A stretch of DNA of 64,000 nucleotides from Arthrobacter sp. H35-D1 (GTDB lineage Bacteria > Actinomycetota > Actinomycetes > Actinomycetales > Micrococcaceae): NCBI RefSeq assembly GCF_030063185.1, contig NZ_JASISP010000006.1:112736-176735 (forward strand), in the 5' to 3' direction. Positions 9,260 through 17,949 of this stretch are shown one piece after another. Below the pieces are notes generated by a model that did no database searches, was not told the DNA's origin, and saw nothing but the letters and a program-made list of their open reading frames with translations. Made by a program: the position numbers and the translations under genes. Positions within the stretch are counted from its first letter, which is position 1. Every line of letters begins with the position of its first letter.

Positions 9260-10048
9260 CTAGGAAGTACGCGACGTCAGCCAAATGGTGAAGCCGATGA
9301 TGACACCCAGGACGGCGGTCCAAAGGAACAAGCCCTCGGAAACCGGTCCCAGTGAGCCAAGCTTGGCGCCGCCGGGTGCAGGCTGGTTCTCAATGGTGTT
9401 CAAGAACGTGATGATGTCGCGCTTGCCGTCGGGGGTGATGTTCGCGTCATTGAATACCGGCATGTTCTGCGGGCCCGTGACCATCGCCTCGTAGATGTGG
9501 TTGTTGGCCACGCCGGCCAGTGACGGTGCGAACTTGCCACGGGTCAATGCGCCACCTGCTGCAGCGGCGTTGTGGCACATGGCGCAGTTCACGCGAAAGA
9601 GCTCGCCGCCAACTGTGGCATTTCCACCGCCGTCGAGGGACTGCTCCTCCGGCAAGGCCGGGCCGTCACCCAACGTGGCCACGTAGGCGGCCATTTCACG
9701 TGTTTGGTCTGTGGTGAACTGCTTCGGCTTTTGCAGAGCCTGGGGGCCTTGCATCTGCAGGGGCATGCGGCCCGTGCCGACCTGGAAGTCTACCGCGGCA
9801 GCGCCGACACCGGCCAAGGACGGACCTGCGTCCGTGCCGCTGGCGCCAATGCCGTGACAGGTTGCGCAGTTGGCGACAAAGAGCTTCTCGCCCTCGTCTA
9901 CCTGCTGCGCGGTAAAGGTGGTGGTATCGGCCTTGGCCTCATTCACTGTTGTGACAACGGCATACAGCCCACCTGTCAGCATGAGCCCAAGCACTAGCAG
10001 CGCTAGTGCGGCCAGCGGATGACGTCGCTTCTGCGAAAGTGCCTTCAC
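9260..10048 (-). CDS. qcrC: Diheme cytochrome c subunit of the bc1 complex
   Basis: A 262-residue membrane-anchored diheme c-type cytochrome that replaces both c1 and soluble c in the actinobacterial supercomplex. Two CxxCH motifs are present (CATCHG and CAMCHN) with downstream Met-containing loops. The N-terminus has a signal/anchor helix (LAALALLVLGLMLTGGLYAV) and the C-terminus a second helix ending in a short basic tail. The GTG start at 10048 follows AGGAACC. It lies between ctaE and qcrA on the same strand. Confidence 0.97.
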   Translation of the reverse strand: MKALSQKRRHPLAALALLVLGLMLTGGLYAVVTTVNEAKADTTTFTAQQVDEGEKLFVANCATCHGIGASGTDAGPSLAGVGAAAVDFQVGTGRMPLQMQGPQALQKPKQFTTDQTREMAAYVATLGDGPALPEEQSLDGGGNATVGGELFRVNCAMCHNAAAAGGALTRGKFAPSLAGVANNHIYEAMVTGPQNMPVFNDANITPDGKRDIITFLNTIENQPAPGGAKLGSLGPVSEGLFLWTAVLGVIIGFTIWLTSRTS

Positions 10049-10139
10049 TTGGTGGTTCCTTTGATCTATTTGCAGCAGCCCCTGGCGGGGGCCGCAACTG
10101 CTAATTCTTACCTTGCAGGGATGAAATTTGCTTGTCAGC

Positions 10140-10778
10140 CTACTTCAGGATGTAAATGATCAAGAAGAGGGCAATCCATACGACGTCCACGAAGTGCCAG
10201 TAGTAAGAAGTCACGATTGCGCTGGTGGCTTCGAAGTGTCCAAACTTCTTGGCTGCGTAGGCGCGGCCAATAATGAGGAGGAAGGCTATGAGTCCGCCAA
10301 TGACGTGCAGGCCGTGGAACCCTGTTGTCATGTAGAAGGCAGAGCCATAGGGGTTGGAGTTCAGCATCACGTGCTCGGATGTCAGCATGGCGTATTCGGT
10401 CGACTGACCGGCAACGAAGATGGCGCCGAGAACGAAGGTCAACAGGAACCACTCCGTCATTCCCCACTGGGAGAATTGGAAGAGGCGGCCTGTGCGGCGG
10501 GGCCGAAGGTTCTCCGCAGCGAAGACACCCAACTGGCAGCTGAAGGAGCTGGACACCAGAATGAGCGTGTTCACCAGGGCGAACGGGACATTCAGCTTGG
10601 CCGTTTCTTCAGCCCACAGTCCACCAGCGGTGGAGCGGAGCGTGAAGTACATGGCAAAAAGGCCGGCAAAGAACATCAGCTCACTGGACAACCAAACCAC
10701 GGTTCCTACAGAAACCAGGTTCGGTCGATTCAGCGTCGGATGTGCCGGGGTACTGGGGGCATGGGTTGCGGTTGTCAC
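10140..10778 (-). CDS. ctaE: Cytochrome c oxidase subunit III
   Basis: A 212-residue subunit III with about five membrane helices. Diagnostic segments are [20 protein letters not shown] near the N-terminus and the C-terminal [16 protein letters not shown] place the start at GTG 10778: it gives the usual actinobacterial N-terminus ([19 protein letters not shown]), whereas the longer open frame from 10898 has no family likeness. No ribosome site precedes this GTG. Instead a CATAAT box ends six bases before it, so the message may be leaderless. It heads the ctaE-qcrC-qcrA-qcrB unit and is divergent from trpD. Confidence 0.95.
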   Translation of the reverse strand: MTTATHAPSTPAHPTLNRPNLVSVGTVVWLSSELMFFAGLFAMYFTLRSTAGGLWAEETAKLNVPFALVNTLILVSSSFSCQLGVFAAENLRPRRTGRLFQFSQWGMTEWFLLTFVLGAIFVAGQSTEYAMLTSEHVMLNSNPYGSAFYMTTGFHGLHVIGGLIAFLLIIGRAYAAKKFGHFEATSAIVTSYYWHFVDVVWIALFLIIYILK

Positions 10779-10814
10779 ATAGACATTATGTCTATAAATC
10801 GCCAGCATTCCCAA
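10779..10814 (-). promoter_or_regulatory. Promoter and perfect palindrome at the ctaE start
   Basis: On the minus strand TTGGGA (10809-10814), an 18-base spacer, and CATAAT (10785-10790) stand six bases before GTG 10778. A perfect 8-1-8 palindrome, ATAGACATTATGTCTAT (10779-10795), covers the -10 box and touches the start codon. This would suit a repressor site or a leader hairpin. Confidence 0.6.
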
Positions 10815-10951
10815 TGCGAAACTCCGATTTCCGGATCTTTTTCTACAAACCTGCGAAATTCCGGTGTATTCACAGCTTAATCTCATTTGCATATGCACAA
10901 CACACCTGCTGTGTCAATGGTCACAATGGGTGCCGCACGCTGTGTTTCGTC

Positions 10952-10957
10952 TAATAT
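10952..10957 (+). promoter_or_regulatory. -10 box of trpD (leaderless start)
   Basis: TAATAT ends seven bases before the GTG of trpD, so transcription would begin at or next to the start codon. No good -35 box is visible. Confidence 0.6.
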
Positions 10958-10964
10958 TTGGAGA

Positions 10965-12035
10965 GTGAATCCTCTCCAAAACGCCCCCGGCAACGCCCCC
11001 ACCTGGCCGAATTTGATCGCTGCCTTGATTGCCGGGGAGGATCTGAGCCAGGCCTCCACGCAGTGGGCCATGAACACCATCATGGCCGGCAACGCCACCG
11101 ACGTGCAGATCGCAGGATTCCTGGTTGCCTTGCGCGCCAAGGGGGAGACCGTGGCTGAAGTGACAGGCCTTGTGGAGGCCATGCTTTCCAACGCCCGTCC
11201 GCTGCACGTGGAAGGGGATGCCCTGGACATTGTCGGTACCGGGGGAGACAGGCTCAACACCGTCAATATCTCCACCATGGCCGCACTCGTGTGTGCCGGT
11301 GCCGGAGCCACGGTGGTCAAGCACGGGAACCGGGCTTCATCCTCGGCAGCGGGTTCGGCCGATGTGCTCGAGAGCCTGGGGGTCCGGCTCGATCTGTCCC
11401 TTGACGTGGTGGCCCGGGCGGCCGGCGAGGTGGGGATCACCTTTTGCTTTGCCAACTACTTTCACCCGTCCATGCGCCACGCGGCCACGGCCCGAAGCCA
11501 GCTTGGGGTGCCCACGGCGTTCAATTTCCTGGGGCCGCTGACCAACCCGGCGCGCGTGGTGGCCTCCGCAATCGGTGTGGCGGACGCCCGCATGGCCCCA
11601 CTTGTGGCGGGCGTGTTGGCTGCGCGCAATATTCGCGCCTTGGTGTTTCGCGGCAGCGACGGCCTTGACGAACTGACCACCACGGGGCCCTCCACCATTT
11701 GGGAAGTACGCAACAACGAAGTTTTCCAAAGCGACTTTGACCCGATGGACCTGGGCATTGCCCGGGCAACGATCGAGGACTTGCGCGGCAAGAATGCCGC
11801 GTTCAACGCAGAGGTGGTGCGGCGCACCCTGGACGGTGAACGCGGTCCCGTGCGCGACGCCGTCGTGCTCAATGCGGCAGCGGGCCTGGTTGCCTACGAC
11901 AGGAACAGTTCGGGAACCCTGCTCGAGCGGATGAGGTTTGCCCTGGCCCGCGCGGAGGCCGCGATCGACGGCGGCGCGGCGGCCAATGTGCTCAAAAGCT
12001 GGGTGGCGCTCTCCGCCGCAAACGCCGCGCCATAG
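10965..12035 (+). CDS. trpD: Anthranilate phosphoribosyltransferase
   Basis: This enzyme transfers phosphoribose from PRPP to anthranilate in tryptophan synthesis. The family motifs are clear: [15 protein letters not shown] (PRPP binding), [17 protein letters not shown], and [14 protein letters not shown] start at GTG 10965, which gives 356 residues and the usual N-terminus [15 protein letters not shown]; an open frame reaches back to 10887 without family likeness. TAATAT seven bases upstream points to leaderless transcription. The gene is alone, not in a trp operon, and is divergent from ctaE; trpF is some 25 kb away. Confidence 0.96.
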   Translation: MNPLQNAPGNAPTWPNLIAALIAGEDLSQASTQWAMNTIMAGNATDVQIAGFLVALRAKGETVAEVTGLVEAMLSNARPLHVEGDALDIVGTGGDRLNTVNISTMAALVCAGAGATVVKHGNRASSSAAGSADVLESLGVRLDLSLDVVARAAGEVGITFCFANYFHPSMRHAATARSQLGVPTAFNFLGPLTNPARVVASAIGVADARMAPLVAGVLAARNIRALVFRGSDGLDELTTTGPSTIWEVRNNEVFQSDFDPMDLGIARATIEDLRGKNAAFNAEVVRRTLDGERGPVRDAVVLNAAAGLVAYDRNSSGTLLERMRFALARAEAAIDGGAAANVLKSWVALSAANAAP

Positions 12036-12089
12036 CTCAGTTGAAGGAGCTGATTAATCCGGGCGCCGCTGGATCAGGTCGCGGCTGGA

Positions 12090-12824
12090 TCAGGCCAGGA
12101 CCAGCGCCGCCTCGGCTGCCTGCCTGACGATGTCGGCATCGGTGGCGAAGTAGCTGTTGTCCTCCGCCCGCGCCGAGGCCGTGCGCGGCGATGGAGTGGG
12201 GTGGTTGATGGTTCGCTTGGCCGAGAGGTGCACGTCATTGAGTCCGGCCGCGCGGAAAGTGGCAAAGTCGGCGATCTGCACACCCCCGCCGGCCATGACG
12301 GAAAGCATGCCCGCGGCAGCCTCGTGCATGGCCACCAATTGATCGACGCCTTCTCCGGCTCGGGCGGCACCGCCTGAACTGAGGATGCGCTGAACACCCA
12401 GCTCGGCCAGCCGCGGGACCGCGGCAACAGCATCGGGCAAAGAGAGGTGGTCAATGGCCCGGTGAAAGGTCACGTGCATGCCCTGGGCCGCAGCCACCAT
12501 GGCGTCCACCGCGGCGTAGTCAATCCCGCCGTCGGGGGTCAAGGCGCCGATGACAACGCCAGTGGCGCCGCCGTCGCCCAAGTGCTTGATCTCCTGAACC
12601 ATGAGCGCCACGGCAGCTTGGTCGAACACGTAGTCGCCGGGCCGCGGCCGGACCAGGGCGTGCACGGGCAGGTCCGGATCGGCCAGCAACACGGCCGCCA
12701 GCAGGCCCTGGGAGGGGGTTAGTCCACCCAGTTGCAGGGCGGAGCACAGTTCAATCCGTGCCGCTCCATGGACGGCTGCCAGCTTGGCGCCGGGGACATC
12801 TTGGACAGCAATTTCCAGATACAT
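12090..12824 (-). CDS. cutC: CutC family protein (copper homeostasis type)
   Basis: A 244-residue TIM-barrel protein. It opens MYLEIAVQDVPGAKLAAVHG and contains RIELCSALQLGGLTPS and FHRAIDH, all typical of CutC. The family was named for copper tolerance in E. coli, but its biochemical role is unsettled, so the name should be read as a family label. It is convergent with trpD and lies 8 bases after the Lrp-type domain gene, so the two are probably cotranscribed. Confidence 0.92.
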   Translation of the reverse strand: MYLEIAVQDVPGAKLAAVHGAARIELCSALQLGGLTPSQGLLAAVLLADPDLPVHALVRPRPGDYVFDQAAVALMVQEIKHLGDGGATGVVIGALTPDGGIDYAAVDAMVAAAQGMHVTFHRAIDHLSLPDAVAAVPRLAELGVQRILSSGGAARAGEGVDQLVAMHEAAAGMLSVMAGGGVQIADFATFRAAGLNDVHLSAKRTINHPTPSPRTASARAEDNSYFATDADIVRQAAEAALVLA

Positions 12825-12832
12825 ACGCGCGC

Positions 12833-13114
12833 TCAGTGGTCGAAACCGAGGGAGAACGCCGCATCCAGGTCGTGCTGGGAGTAGGCGCGGAAGGAGATTT
12901 GCGTGGTCGTGGAGACCACCGACTTCACCTTGGAGAGCTTGTCGGCAATGACCTCCGCCAGGTACTCATGCTTCTGCACACGGGCAATCGCGATCAGGTC
13001 CCATTCGCCTGTCACCGAGTAAACCTCGCTGATTCCGGCCAGCTCGGAGATTTCTTGGGCGGCTTCGGGGATCCGCGAGGCATCGGTCTTGATCAGGACG
13101 AAAGCGGTGATCAC
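12833..13114 (-). CDS. Stand-alone Lrp/AsnC ligand-binding (RAM) domain protein
   Basis: A 93-residue protein that is only the alpha-beta sandwich effector domain of Lrp/AsnC regulators, with no helix-turn-helix. It begins MITAFVLIKTDASRIPEAAQ and has the core VTGEWDLIAIARV. Such stand-alone domains are common in actinobacteria and form ring-like oligomers that bind amino acids or partner with full regulators. The GTG at 13114 follows AAGGACC. It lies 8 bases before cutC. Confidence 0.88.
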   Translation of the reverse strand: MITAFVLIKTDASRIPEAAQEISELAGISEVYSVTGEWDLIAIARVQKHEYLAEVIADKLSKVKSVVSTTTQISFRAYSQHDLDAAFSLGFDH

Positions 13115-13223
13115 AGGTGGGGTCCTTGTCGTTGGGCGTGGCGGGTGGGCAAAAACAACTCATGACTTCGCACAAATCACCGCAAAATCTTTCACTCCGA
13201 TCGTAACCCAATCGCTGCACAAA

Positions 13224-13634
13224 TCAGCCTTTGCGTGTGCGCCGACTGACAAGTGTCGCCAGGAACCGGTGGCCGAGAAGGAAAACGCCCAGCACCACGG
13301 TGGCCACGATGACAAAGGGCAGCTCCGCGGTGTTTCCGGAGAGGATGCGCAGGGCCATGCCTCCGGCGACTGTGATCAGCCACAGGCATACGCCTTGGGG
13401 CCAAACGCGCAGGGGGTGCGCCCAAGCCCGGCACACCAGCCAACCGACGGCCAGTGAAACCAGGAACGGCCAGGCTGTCTGCAGGATGCCGCCGACCGTG
13501 AGGGTTTCAGTGTGCGAGCTGCGGCCGGAGATGGCGAAGAGCAGCACGAGCACGATGTCGGCTGCCACCGCGTACAGAAGTGTTTTGGAACTGGGACGGG
13601 ATACGGCACTGGAATTTGAACTTGTTTGCGTCAC
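13224..13634 (-). CDS. DUF3054 family membrane protein
   Basis: A 136-residue protein with four predicted helices (LLYAVAADIVLVLLFAISG; TAWPFLVSLAVGWLVC; LWLITVAGGMALRIL; ELPFVIVATVVLGVFL). The pattern ADIVLVLLFAISGR with H-x-E close after is typical of actinobacterial DUF3054 proteins, whose function is unknown. I place the start at GTG 13634 because TAAACT stands seven bases upstream and no ribosome site exists for it or for the upstream alternative. Confidence 0.8.
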   Translation of the reverse strand: MTQTSSNSSAVSRPSSKTLLYAVAADIVLVLLFAISGRSSHTETLTVGGILQTAWPFLVSLAVGWLVCRAWAHPLRVWPQGVCLWLITVAGGMALRILSGNTAELPFVIVATVVLGVFLLGHRFLATLVSRRTRKG

Positions 13635-13641
13635 GACTGCG

Positions 13642-13647
13642 AGTTTA
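13642..13647 (-). promoter_or_regulatory. -10 box before the DUF3054 gene (leaderless start)
   Basis: TAAACT on the minus strand ends seven bases before GTG 13634. Confidence 0.5.
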
Positions 13648-13751
13648 GCCGTAAACTTGCCATGGCCTGCAGCCCTGCAGCCCGCGAGCATGCCCTTTGT
13701 CCGGGGCTTGCCGAATACACCAATCCCGCATCACGCCGCCAAGGAGGAAGC

Positions 13752-13997
13752 ATGACCCCTGAACGTCCAACGCTCCTGCACCTGCTCCTTCGTGTGGGCG
13801 CGTGGCTTTTTGGCCTGGGCGGCGCACTTTTGTTCCTGGTCGGAACGGTCTCGCTGCACGACGGCGGCAATGTTGCAGGGCTGCTCCCACCAGGTGTTGC
13901 GATTCTGGCAGGCGCGCTTGCCTTCGTTGTCTGGTTTGTCTTGTTCCTGGTCGGCCACGACGCCGTGAAGGCCAAGCAGCGCCGTCGACGTCGGTAG
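13752..13997 (+). CDS. Small two-helix membrane protein, unknown
   Basis: An 81-residue protein with two strong membrane helices (VGAWLFGLGGALLFLVGTV and VAILAGALAFVVWFVLFLVG) and a highly basic tail of Lys and Arg. ATG 13752 follows an excellent AAGGAGGAAG site. No known family is recognised. It points toward the decayed VOC gene at 14140 and is divergent from the DUF3054 gene. Confidence 0.7.
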   Translation: MTPERPTLLHLLLRVGAWLFGLGGALLFLVGTVSLHDGGNVAGLLPPGVAILAGALAFVVWFVLFLVGHDAVKAKQRRRRR

Positions 13998-14139
13998 CAA
14001 GGCAATGGAGCCTCTCGGCAGGAGTCCTGCTGCACCCAGGGGGATTGCTCCGCGACAGGTGATGGCTCCGCAACGATCCGGGGTTGTGGGATGGTCCCCC
14101 ACGAAGGGGACGGGCCCGCAACGCAAACGTGTGATTGAC

Positions 14140-14431
14140 ATGACCGGCATAGGCACGTGCTTGTGGTTTGACGGCAAGGCTGAAGAGGCCGCGAATTTCT
14201 ACGTCGGCTTGTTTCCCAACTCGCGCATTGTGGAGGTTGCGCGCTCTCAACGGCGGCCCGCAGTTTGCTTTTACCGAGGCCATTTCCCTTGAACTCTTCT
14301 TTGACTCGCAGGCGGAGCTGGATGCGCAGTGGAGTGCCTCGAGTTCCGACGGCGCCGCCCGGGCCATGCAGGCCATGCTGGGGATGCAAAAGCTTGACAT
14401 TGCCGCCTTGCAGGCCGCTTGCGACGGCTGA
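14140..14431 (+). pseudogene. Decayed VOC-superfamily (PhnB-like) gene
   Basis: The first frame from ATG 14140 reads like the start of PhnB/3-demethylubiquinone methyltransferase-like VOC proteins (CLWFDGKAEEAANFYVGLF, then PNSRIVEVA). The frame then breaks near 14245; the continuation LNGGPQFAFTEAISLELFFD and the family C-terminus RAMQAMLGMQKLDIAAL are in the +2 frame. Compared with the family (about 150-160 residues) two internal blocks are missing: about 30 residues after IVEVA and about 40 before RAMQAML. Start and stop ends are intact but the middle is lost. Confidence 0.75.
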
Positions 14432-14445
14432 CCCGCAAGGGCTCC

Positions 14446-15168
14446 CTAGATGTACTTGAGGAACCGTTGGGGCGCGTCCATGAAGGAACGCCAGCTCTGT
14501 ACCAGTTCCAGGTCCTCCCAGTTGCTGCTGCGCAGGCCCCAGGGGCCCACCTCGTAAATGTCCGCCCCGGGCAGCGACGCCAACATCGGCGAGTGGGTGG
14601 AGAGAATGACTTGGGAGTCGCCGTCGTCCAGCAATTGCGTCAGGACACTCAGGAGGGACAGGCAGCCGGAAAAGGAGAGTGCCGACTCAGGCTCGTCCAA
14701 AAGCCATAGGCCGCCGCCGCGGAACCTGTCGGTGATGAGCGCCAGGAACGATTCCCCGTGCGAGAGGCGGTGGAAGTCGATGTCGGGTTTATGAGTATTC
14801 GGGTTGTCTTCCAGGTAGCTGAAGAATCCGTGCATGGTTTCGGCGCGCAGAAAATAGCCGTACTTGCTGGTGCCTGCATTGCGGATGACCTGCAGGTATG
14901 AGGGCAGATCGGATTCCGTGGGCCGGCTGTGGTGCATGGCGCCGGTGGAGCCGCCCTCGGGGTTGACGCCGCAGGCCATGGCAATAGCCTCCACGAGCGT
15001 GGATTTGCCCGAACCGTTCTCGCCGACGAAGACCGTTGCCCGGCCCAAGTCCAGACCTTCGTGAAGTATTTGCCGCACGGGAGCCAGCGTGGCAGGCCAG
15101 GCGCAGGGATCCGGCGTGTTGAAAGTGTTGGCGCCGACGTGCCGCACCGGTGTTTGGCCAAACATCAT
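14446..15168 (-). CDS. AAA/ABC-type ATPase (SMC-like predicted ATPase)
   Basis: A 240-residue soluble ATPase. The Walker A motif GENGSGKST lies near residue 50, an ABC-like signature LSHGES near 145, Walker B LWLLDEPES near 165, and the H-loop ILSTHSP near 200. The insertion between Walker A and the signature is short. This architecture matches the stand-alone predicted ATPases of the COG3910 type. It has no membrane partner nearby, so it is not a transporter subunit in context. The start ATG 15168 follows AAAGGGATCC. Confidence 0.82.
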   Translation of the reverse strand: MMFGQTPVRHVGANTFNTPDPCAWPATLAPVRQILHEGLDLGRATVFVGENGSGKSTLVEAIAMACGVNPEGGSTGAMHHSRPTESDLPSYLQVIRNAGTSKYGYFLRAETMHGFFSYLEDNPNTHKPDIDFHRLSHGESFLALITDRFRGGGLWLLDEPESALSFSGCLSLLSVLTQLLDDGDSQVILSTHSPMLASLPGADIYEVGPWGLRSSNWEDLELVQSWRSFMDAPQRFLKYI

Positions 15169-15228
15169 GACAGGATCCCTTTCGGCAGTGTGGTTTCGGT
15201 GGTGTGTGGTTTCAGCGGTGTGGGGGCT

Positions 15229-15810
15229 TCAACGGTAGTGCGGTTGCGCTGCGGCTGGATCGGTGGGGATTACGTCGAGGCGCTCGTCGGCGAGGAGTCG
15301 CTGGATGGCCTCGGGGCTTGCCCCAATGCCCGCCCAGTGGGGATCGACGTCGTTGGCAATGCACCAAGTGTGGTCTGCCGGCCAGATGAAGGACGGATCC
15401 GGGTTCCATTGCTGGCCGGGTGCCCGGTTGGCAGGAGCGAGGTCCCATGCCCCGGACGGGGCAACGGAGCCTTCGAACAGGAAGTACGAACGGTTCGGCA
15501 CGTCCACCCCGGCACCGGTCAGCTCGAAGCCCCATCCGTCCCAGAAGCAGAAGAACAACTCATCCGCAGTGGTGGTGCAACGCAGCAGCGCGGACACCGC
15601 GGCTTGGAGTTGTTCGGTTTCCGGCAGGGCAGCCGGAACGGCTGGAGCATCACTCTCGCTTTGACCCGCGTGCACGGGATCAGGGATGAAGCGCAGCCGC
15701 GCATAAGCTTGAAAACCCGACGGCCCGAAGCCCACCAATTGCTGCCAGGGCACTTCGACTGCCGTGATCCAGCGGGCCGCCCGCGCATCGGGGGCGGGTG
15801 TAAGAGTCAT
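15229..15810 (-). CDS. Conserved actinobacterial hypothetical protein
   Basis: A 193-residue soluble protein without a family I can name. It has conserved-looking aromatic stretches (LVGFGPSGFQAYARLRFIPD, ELFFCFWDGWGF, FIWPADHTWCIANDVDPHWAGI) of a type recurring in Arthrobacter-like genomes. I start at ATG 15810, where TACGCT lies six bases upstream; the frame extends to 15942 but the added part looks like noncoding sequence. It lies 60 bases before the ATPase gene on the same strand. Confidence 0.75.
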   Translation of the reverse strand: MTLTPAPDARAARWITAVEVPWQQLVGFGPSGFQAYARLRFIPDPVHAGQSESDAPAVPAALPETEQLQAAVSALLRCTTTADELFFCFWDGWGFELTGAGVDVPNRSYFLFEGSVAPSGAWDLAPANRAPGQQWNPDPSFIWPADHTWCIANDVDPHWAGIGASPEAIQRLLADERLDVIPTDPAAAQPHYR

Positions 15811-15816
15811 CCCTCG

Positions 15817-15822
15817 AGCGTA
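15817..15822 (-). promoter_or_regulatory. -10 box of the hypothetical gene (leaderless start)
   Basis: TACGCT on the minus strand ends six bases before ATG 15810. Confidence 0.45.
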
Positions 15823-15984
15823 GCCGGTGTCCTGCAGTTCCGCGGCTGCAAACCAACGGCGACATCGCCTGCGAAGTATTGGCAGCAACGTTTCGGCCGC
15901 AAACGGTGCAACGAGACTAAAATGGTTAGTTGACAGAGGCAATCAACAGCCCCTGCCCCGGAATCCAACGAGGGGCTGAGCGCA

Positions 15985-17946
15985 GTGCTTCAGGCAAGGA
16001 AGTCCACCAGCGAAAGCAGGCAGCTCCGGCAGGCAAGGGAGCTGGCAGGCCCGCGCTACAAGTGGGTGGCCCTCTTCAACACCACGCTTGGCGTGCTCAT
16101 GGCCTCCATCTACGCCTCGATCCTGCTGATTGCCCTGCCGGACATTTTCCGTGGCGTGGGCATCAACCCGTTGGCCCCGGGCAACACGAGCCTGCTGCTG
16201 TGGCTGATCATGGGCTACATGGTGGTCACGGCCGTGTTGGTGGTCAGCTTTGGCCGTTTGGGCGACATGTACGGCCGCGTCAAGATGTACAACGCCGGGT
16301 TCGCCATCTTCACGCTGTTTTCCATCCTGCTGGCCGTGACGTGGATGCAGGGTGTCCCTGCCGTCTACTGGCTCATCATCATGCGTATTCTCCAAGGTGC
16401 GGGCGGGGCCATGCTGATGGCCAATTCCAACGCCATCATCACCGACGCGTTCTCGGTGGAACAGCGCGGACTGGCGTTGGGCCTGAACCAGGTGGCGGGC
16501 ATCGCCGGGGCGTTCCTGGGCCTGATCATCGGCGGTCTGCTGGGGCCCATCGACTGGCGGCTGGTGTTCCTCGTCTCGGTCCCGGTGGGGGTGTTCGGCA
16601 CCGTTTGGGCCTATTTGAAACTCCACGACAACGGCATCCGCCAGCCGGGCCGGCTCGACTGGTGGGGCAATGTCACGTTTGCCGTCGGCTTGATCGCCGT
16701 GCTGGTGGGCATCACCTACGGCATCCAACCCTACGGCCACCACACCATGGGCTGGACCAACCCGTGGGTGCTGGGCGCGATGGTGGGTGGCGCCGTCGTA
16801 CTGGGAATTTTCACAGTGGTGGAGAAGCACGCGGCCGACCCCATGTTCGAACTTTCGCTCTTTCGCATCCGCGCCTTCACCGCCGGCAACCTGGCCAGCC
16901 TGCTTTCGGCCATTGGCAGGGGCGGGTTGATGTTCATCCTGATCATCTGGCTGCAGGGTATTTGGCTCCCGCAGCACGGGTACAGTTTCGCGCAAACGCC
17001 GCTGTGGGCCGGGATCTACATGCTGCCGCTGACCATTGGATTCCTGGTGGCGGGCCCTGTCTCCGGAGCCATCTCAGACAGGCACGGCGCCCGGCTGCTG
17101 GCCACCGGTGGCATGGTGGTGGCGGCGCTGAGCTTCGTGTGGCTGCTGCTGCTGCCGGTGAACTTCCAGTTCTGGACCTTTGCCCTGGCACTGCTGCTCA
17201 ACGGCATCGGGATGGGTTTGTTCGCCGCACCCAACCGTGCCGGGATCATGAATGCCCTGCCGCCCAACCGCCGCGGCGTGGGCGCCGGCATGAGCACCAC
17301 CTTCCAAAATTCGGCCATGGTCCTCTCGATCGGGATCTTCTTCTCCCTCATGATCACCGGCCTGGCCCGCTCCCTTCCCGCCACCTTGACCGCCGGGCTG
17401 ACCGCCCATGGTGTTGCCGCGGTCGACGCCGGACGGGTTGCCGGCCTGCCGCCGGTGTCTGTCCTGTTTGCGTCACTGCTGGGCTACAACCCTGTGCAGA
17501 CGTTGCTTGGCCAGGCTGCCCTGGCGCAGCTGCCCGCGTCCGACGCCGGATACCTCACCGGCCGCGCGTTCTTCCCGGCCCTGATTTCCGGCCCGTTTGC
17601 GGACGGGCTCACCGTCGCGTTTGGCTTTGCCATCGTGGCGTGCCTGGTCGCCGCCGTTGCCTCGGCACTGCGTGGCGGGAAGTACGCGTACGGCGACGGC
17701 GCGGCTGCGGCAACAGTCGGGGCAGCGGGCACAGTCGGGGCAGCGGGCACAGGGTCTCCTGCGGCCAGGGCTTCCGGCGCTGCAGCTTCCGTGGCCACGA
17801 CTACAGCGGCCGGGGCGTTACGTTCTTGCCCCGTCAGCCGCGGCACACGGCCACGGTGCACACGGGCGCGGGCAACCCGTGACCCGCCCCCACAAGATGC
17901 GCCCTGCCGACGGGGTCCCCCATCGTCGGAAAAACGTGCGCTCTGA
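15985..17946 (+). CDS. MFS transporter, DHA2 (14-helix) drug:H+ antiporter type
   Basis: A 653-residue exporter with about 14 membrane helices. It shows the MFS loop motif GRLGDMYGRVKMYNAGF, the helix-5 antiporter region (LNQVAGIAGAFLGLIIGGLL), and the DHA2 pattern of proton-driven drug exporters. The start is GTG 15985 behind GAGGGGC. The last roughly 90 residues after KYAYGDG are low-complexity Ala/Gly then Arg/Pro-rich and unlike the family; they include an 18-bp tandem repeat. A frameshift near 17700 that read past the real stop is possible. Substrate is unknown. Confidence 0.9.
   Translation: MLQARKSTSESRQLRQARELAGPRYKWVALFNTTLGVLMASIYASILLIALPDIFRGVGINPLAPGNTSLLLWLIMGYMVVTAVLVVSFGRLGDMYGRVKMYNAGFAIFTLFSILLAVTWMQGVPAVYWLIIMRILQGAGGAMLMANSNAIITDAFSVEQRGLALGLNQVAGIAGAFLGLIIGGLLGPIDWRLVFLVSVPVGVFGTVWAYLKLHDNGIRQPGRLDWWGNVTFAVGLIAVLVGITYGIQPYGHHTMGWTNPWVLGAMVGGAVVLGIFTVVEKHAADPMFELSLFRIRAFTAGNLASLLSAIGRGGLMFILIIWLQGIWLPQHGYSFAQTPLWAGIYMLPLTIGFLVAGPVSGAISDRHGARLLATGGMVVAALSFVWLLLLPVNFQFWTFALALLLNGIGMGLFAAPNRAGIMNALPPNRRGVGAGMSTTFQNSAMVLSIGIFFSLMITGLARSLPATLTAGLTAHGVAAVDAGRVAGLPPVSVLFASLLGYNPVQTLLGQAALAQLPASDAGYLTGRAFFPALISGPFADGLTVAFGFAIVACLVAAVASALRGGKYAYGDGAAAATVGAAGTVGAAGTGSPAARASGAAASVATTTAAGALRSCPVSRGTRPRCTRARATRDPPPQDAPCRRGPPSSEKRAL
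17713..17748 (+). repeat. 18-bp tandem repeat in the MFS gene tail
   Basis: Two exact copies of ACAGTCGGGGCAGCGGGC plus the start of a third encode TVGAAG twice, within the unusual C-terminal tail. Confidence 0.9.
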
Positions 17947-17949
17947 GCA

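Noticed and set aside
13645..14400. Long minus-strand frames opposite the small membrane-protein gene and the VOC remnant.
   Set aside because: Arg/Pro/Ala-rich shadow frames without motifs; the plus-strand reading has a ribosome site and family likeness.
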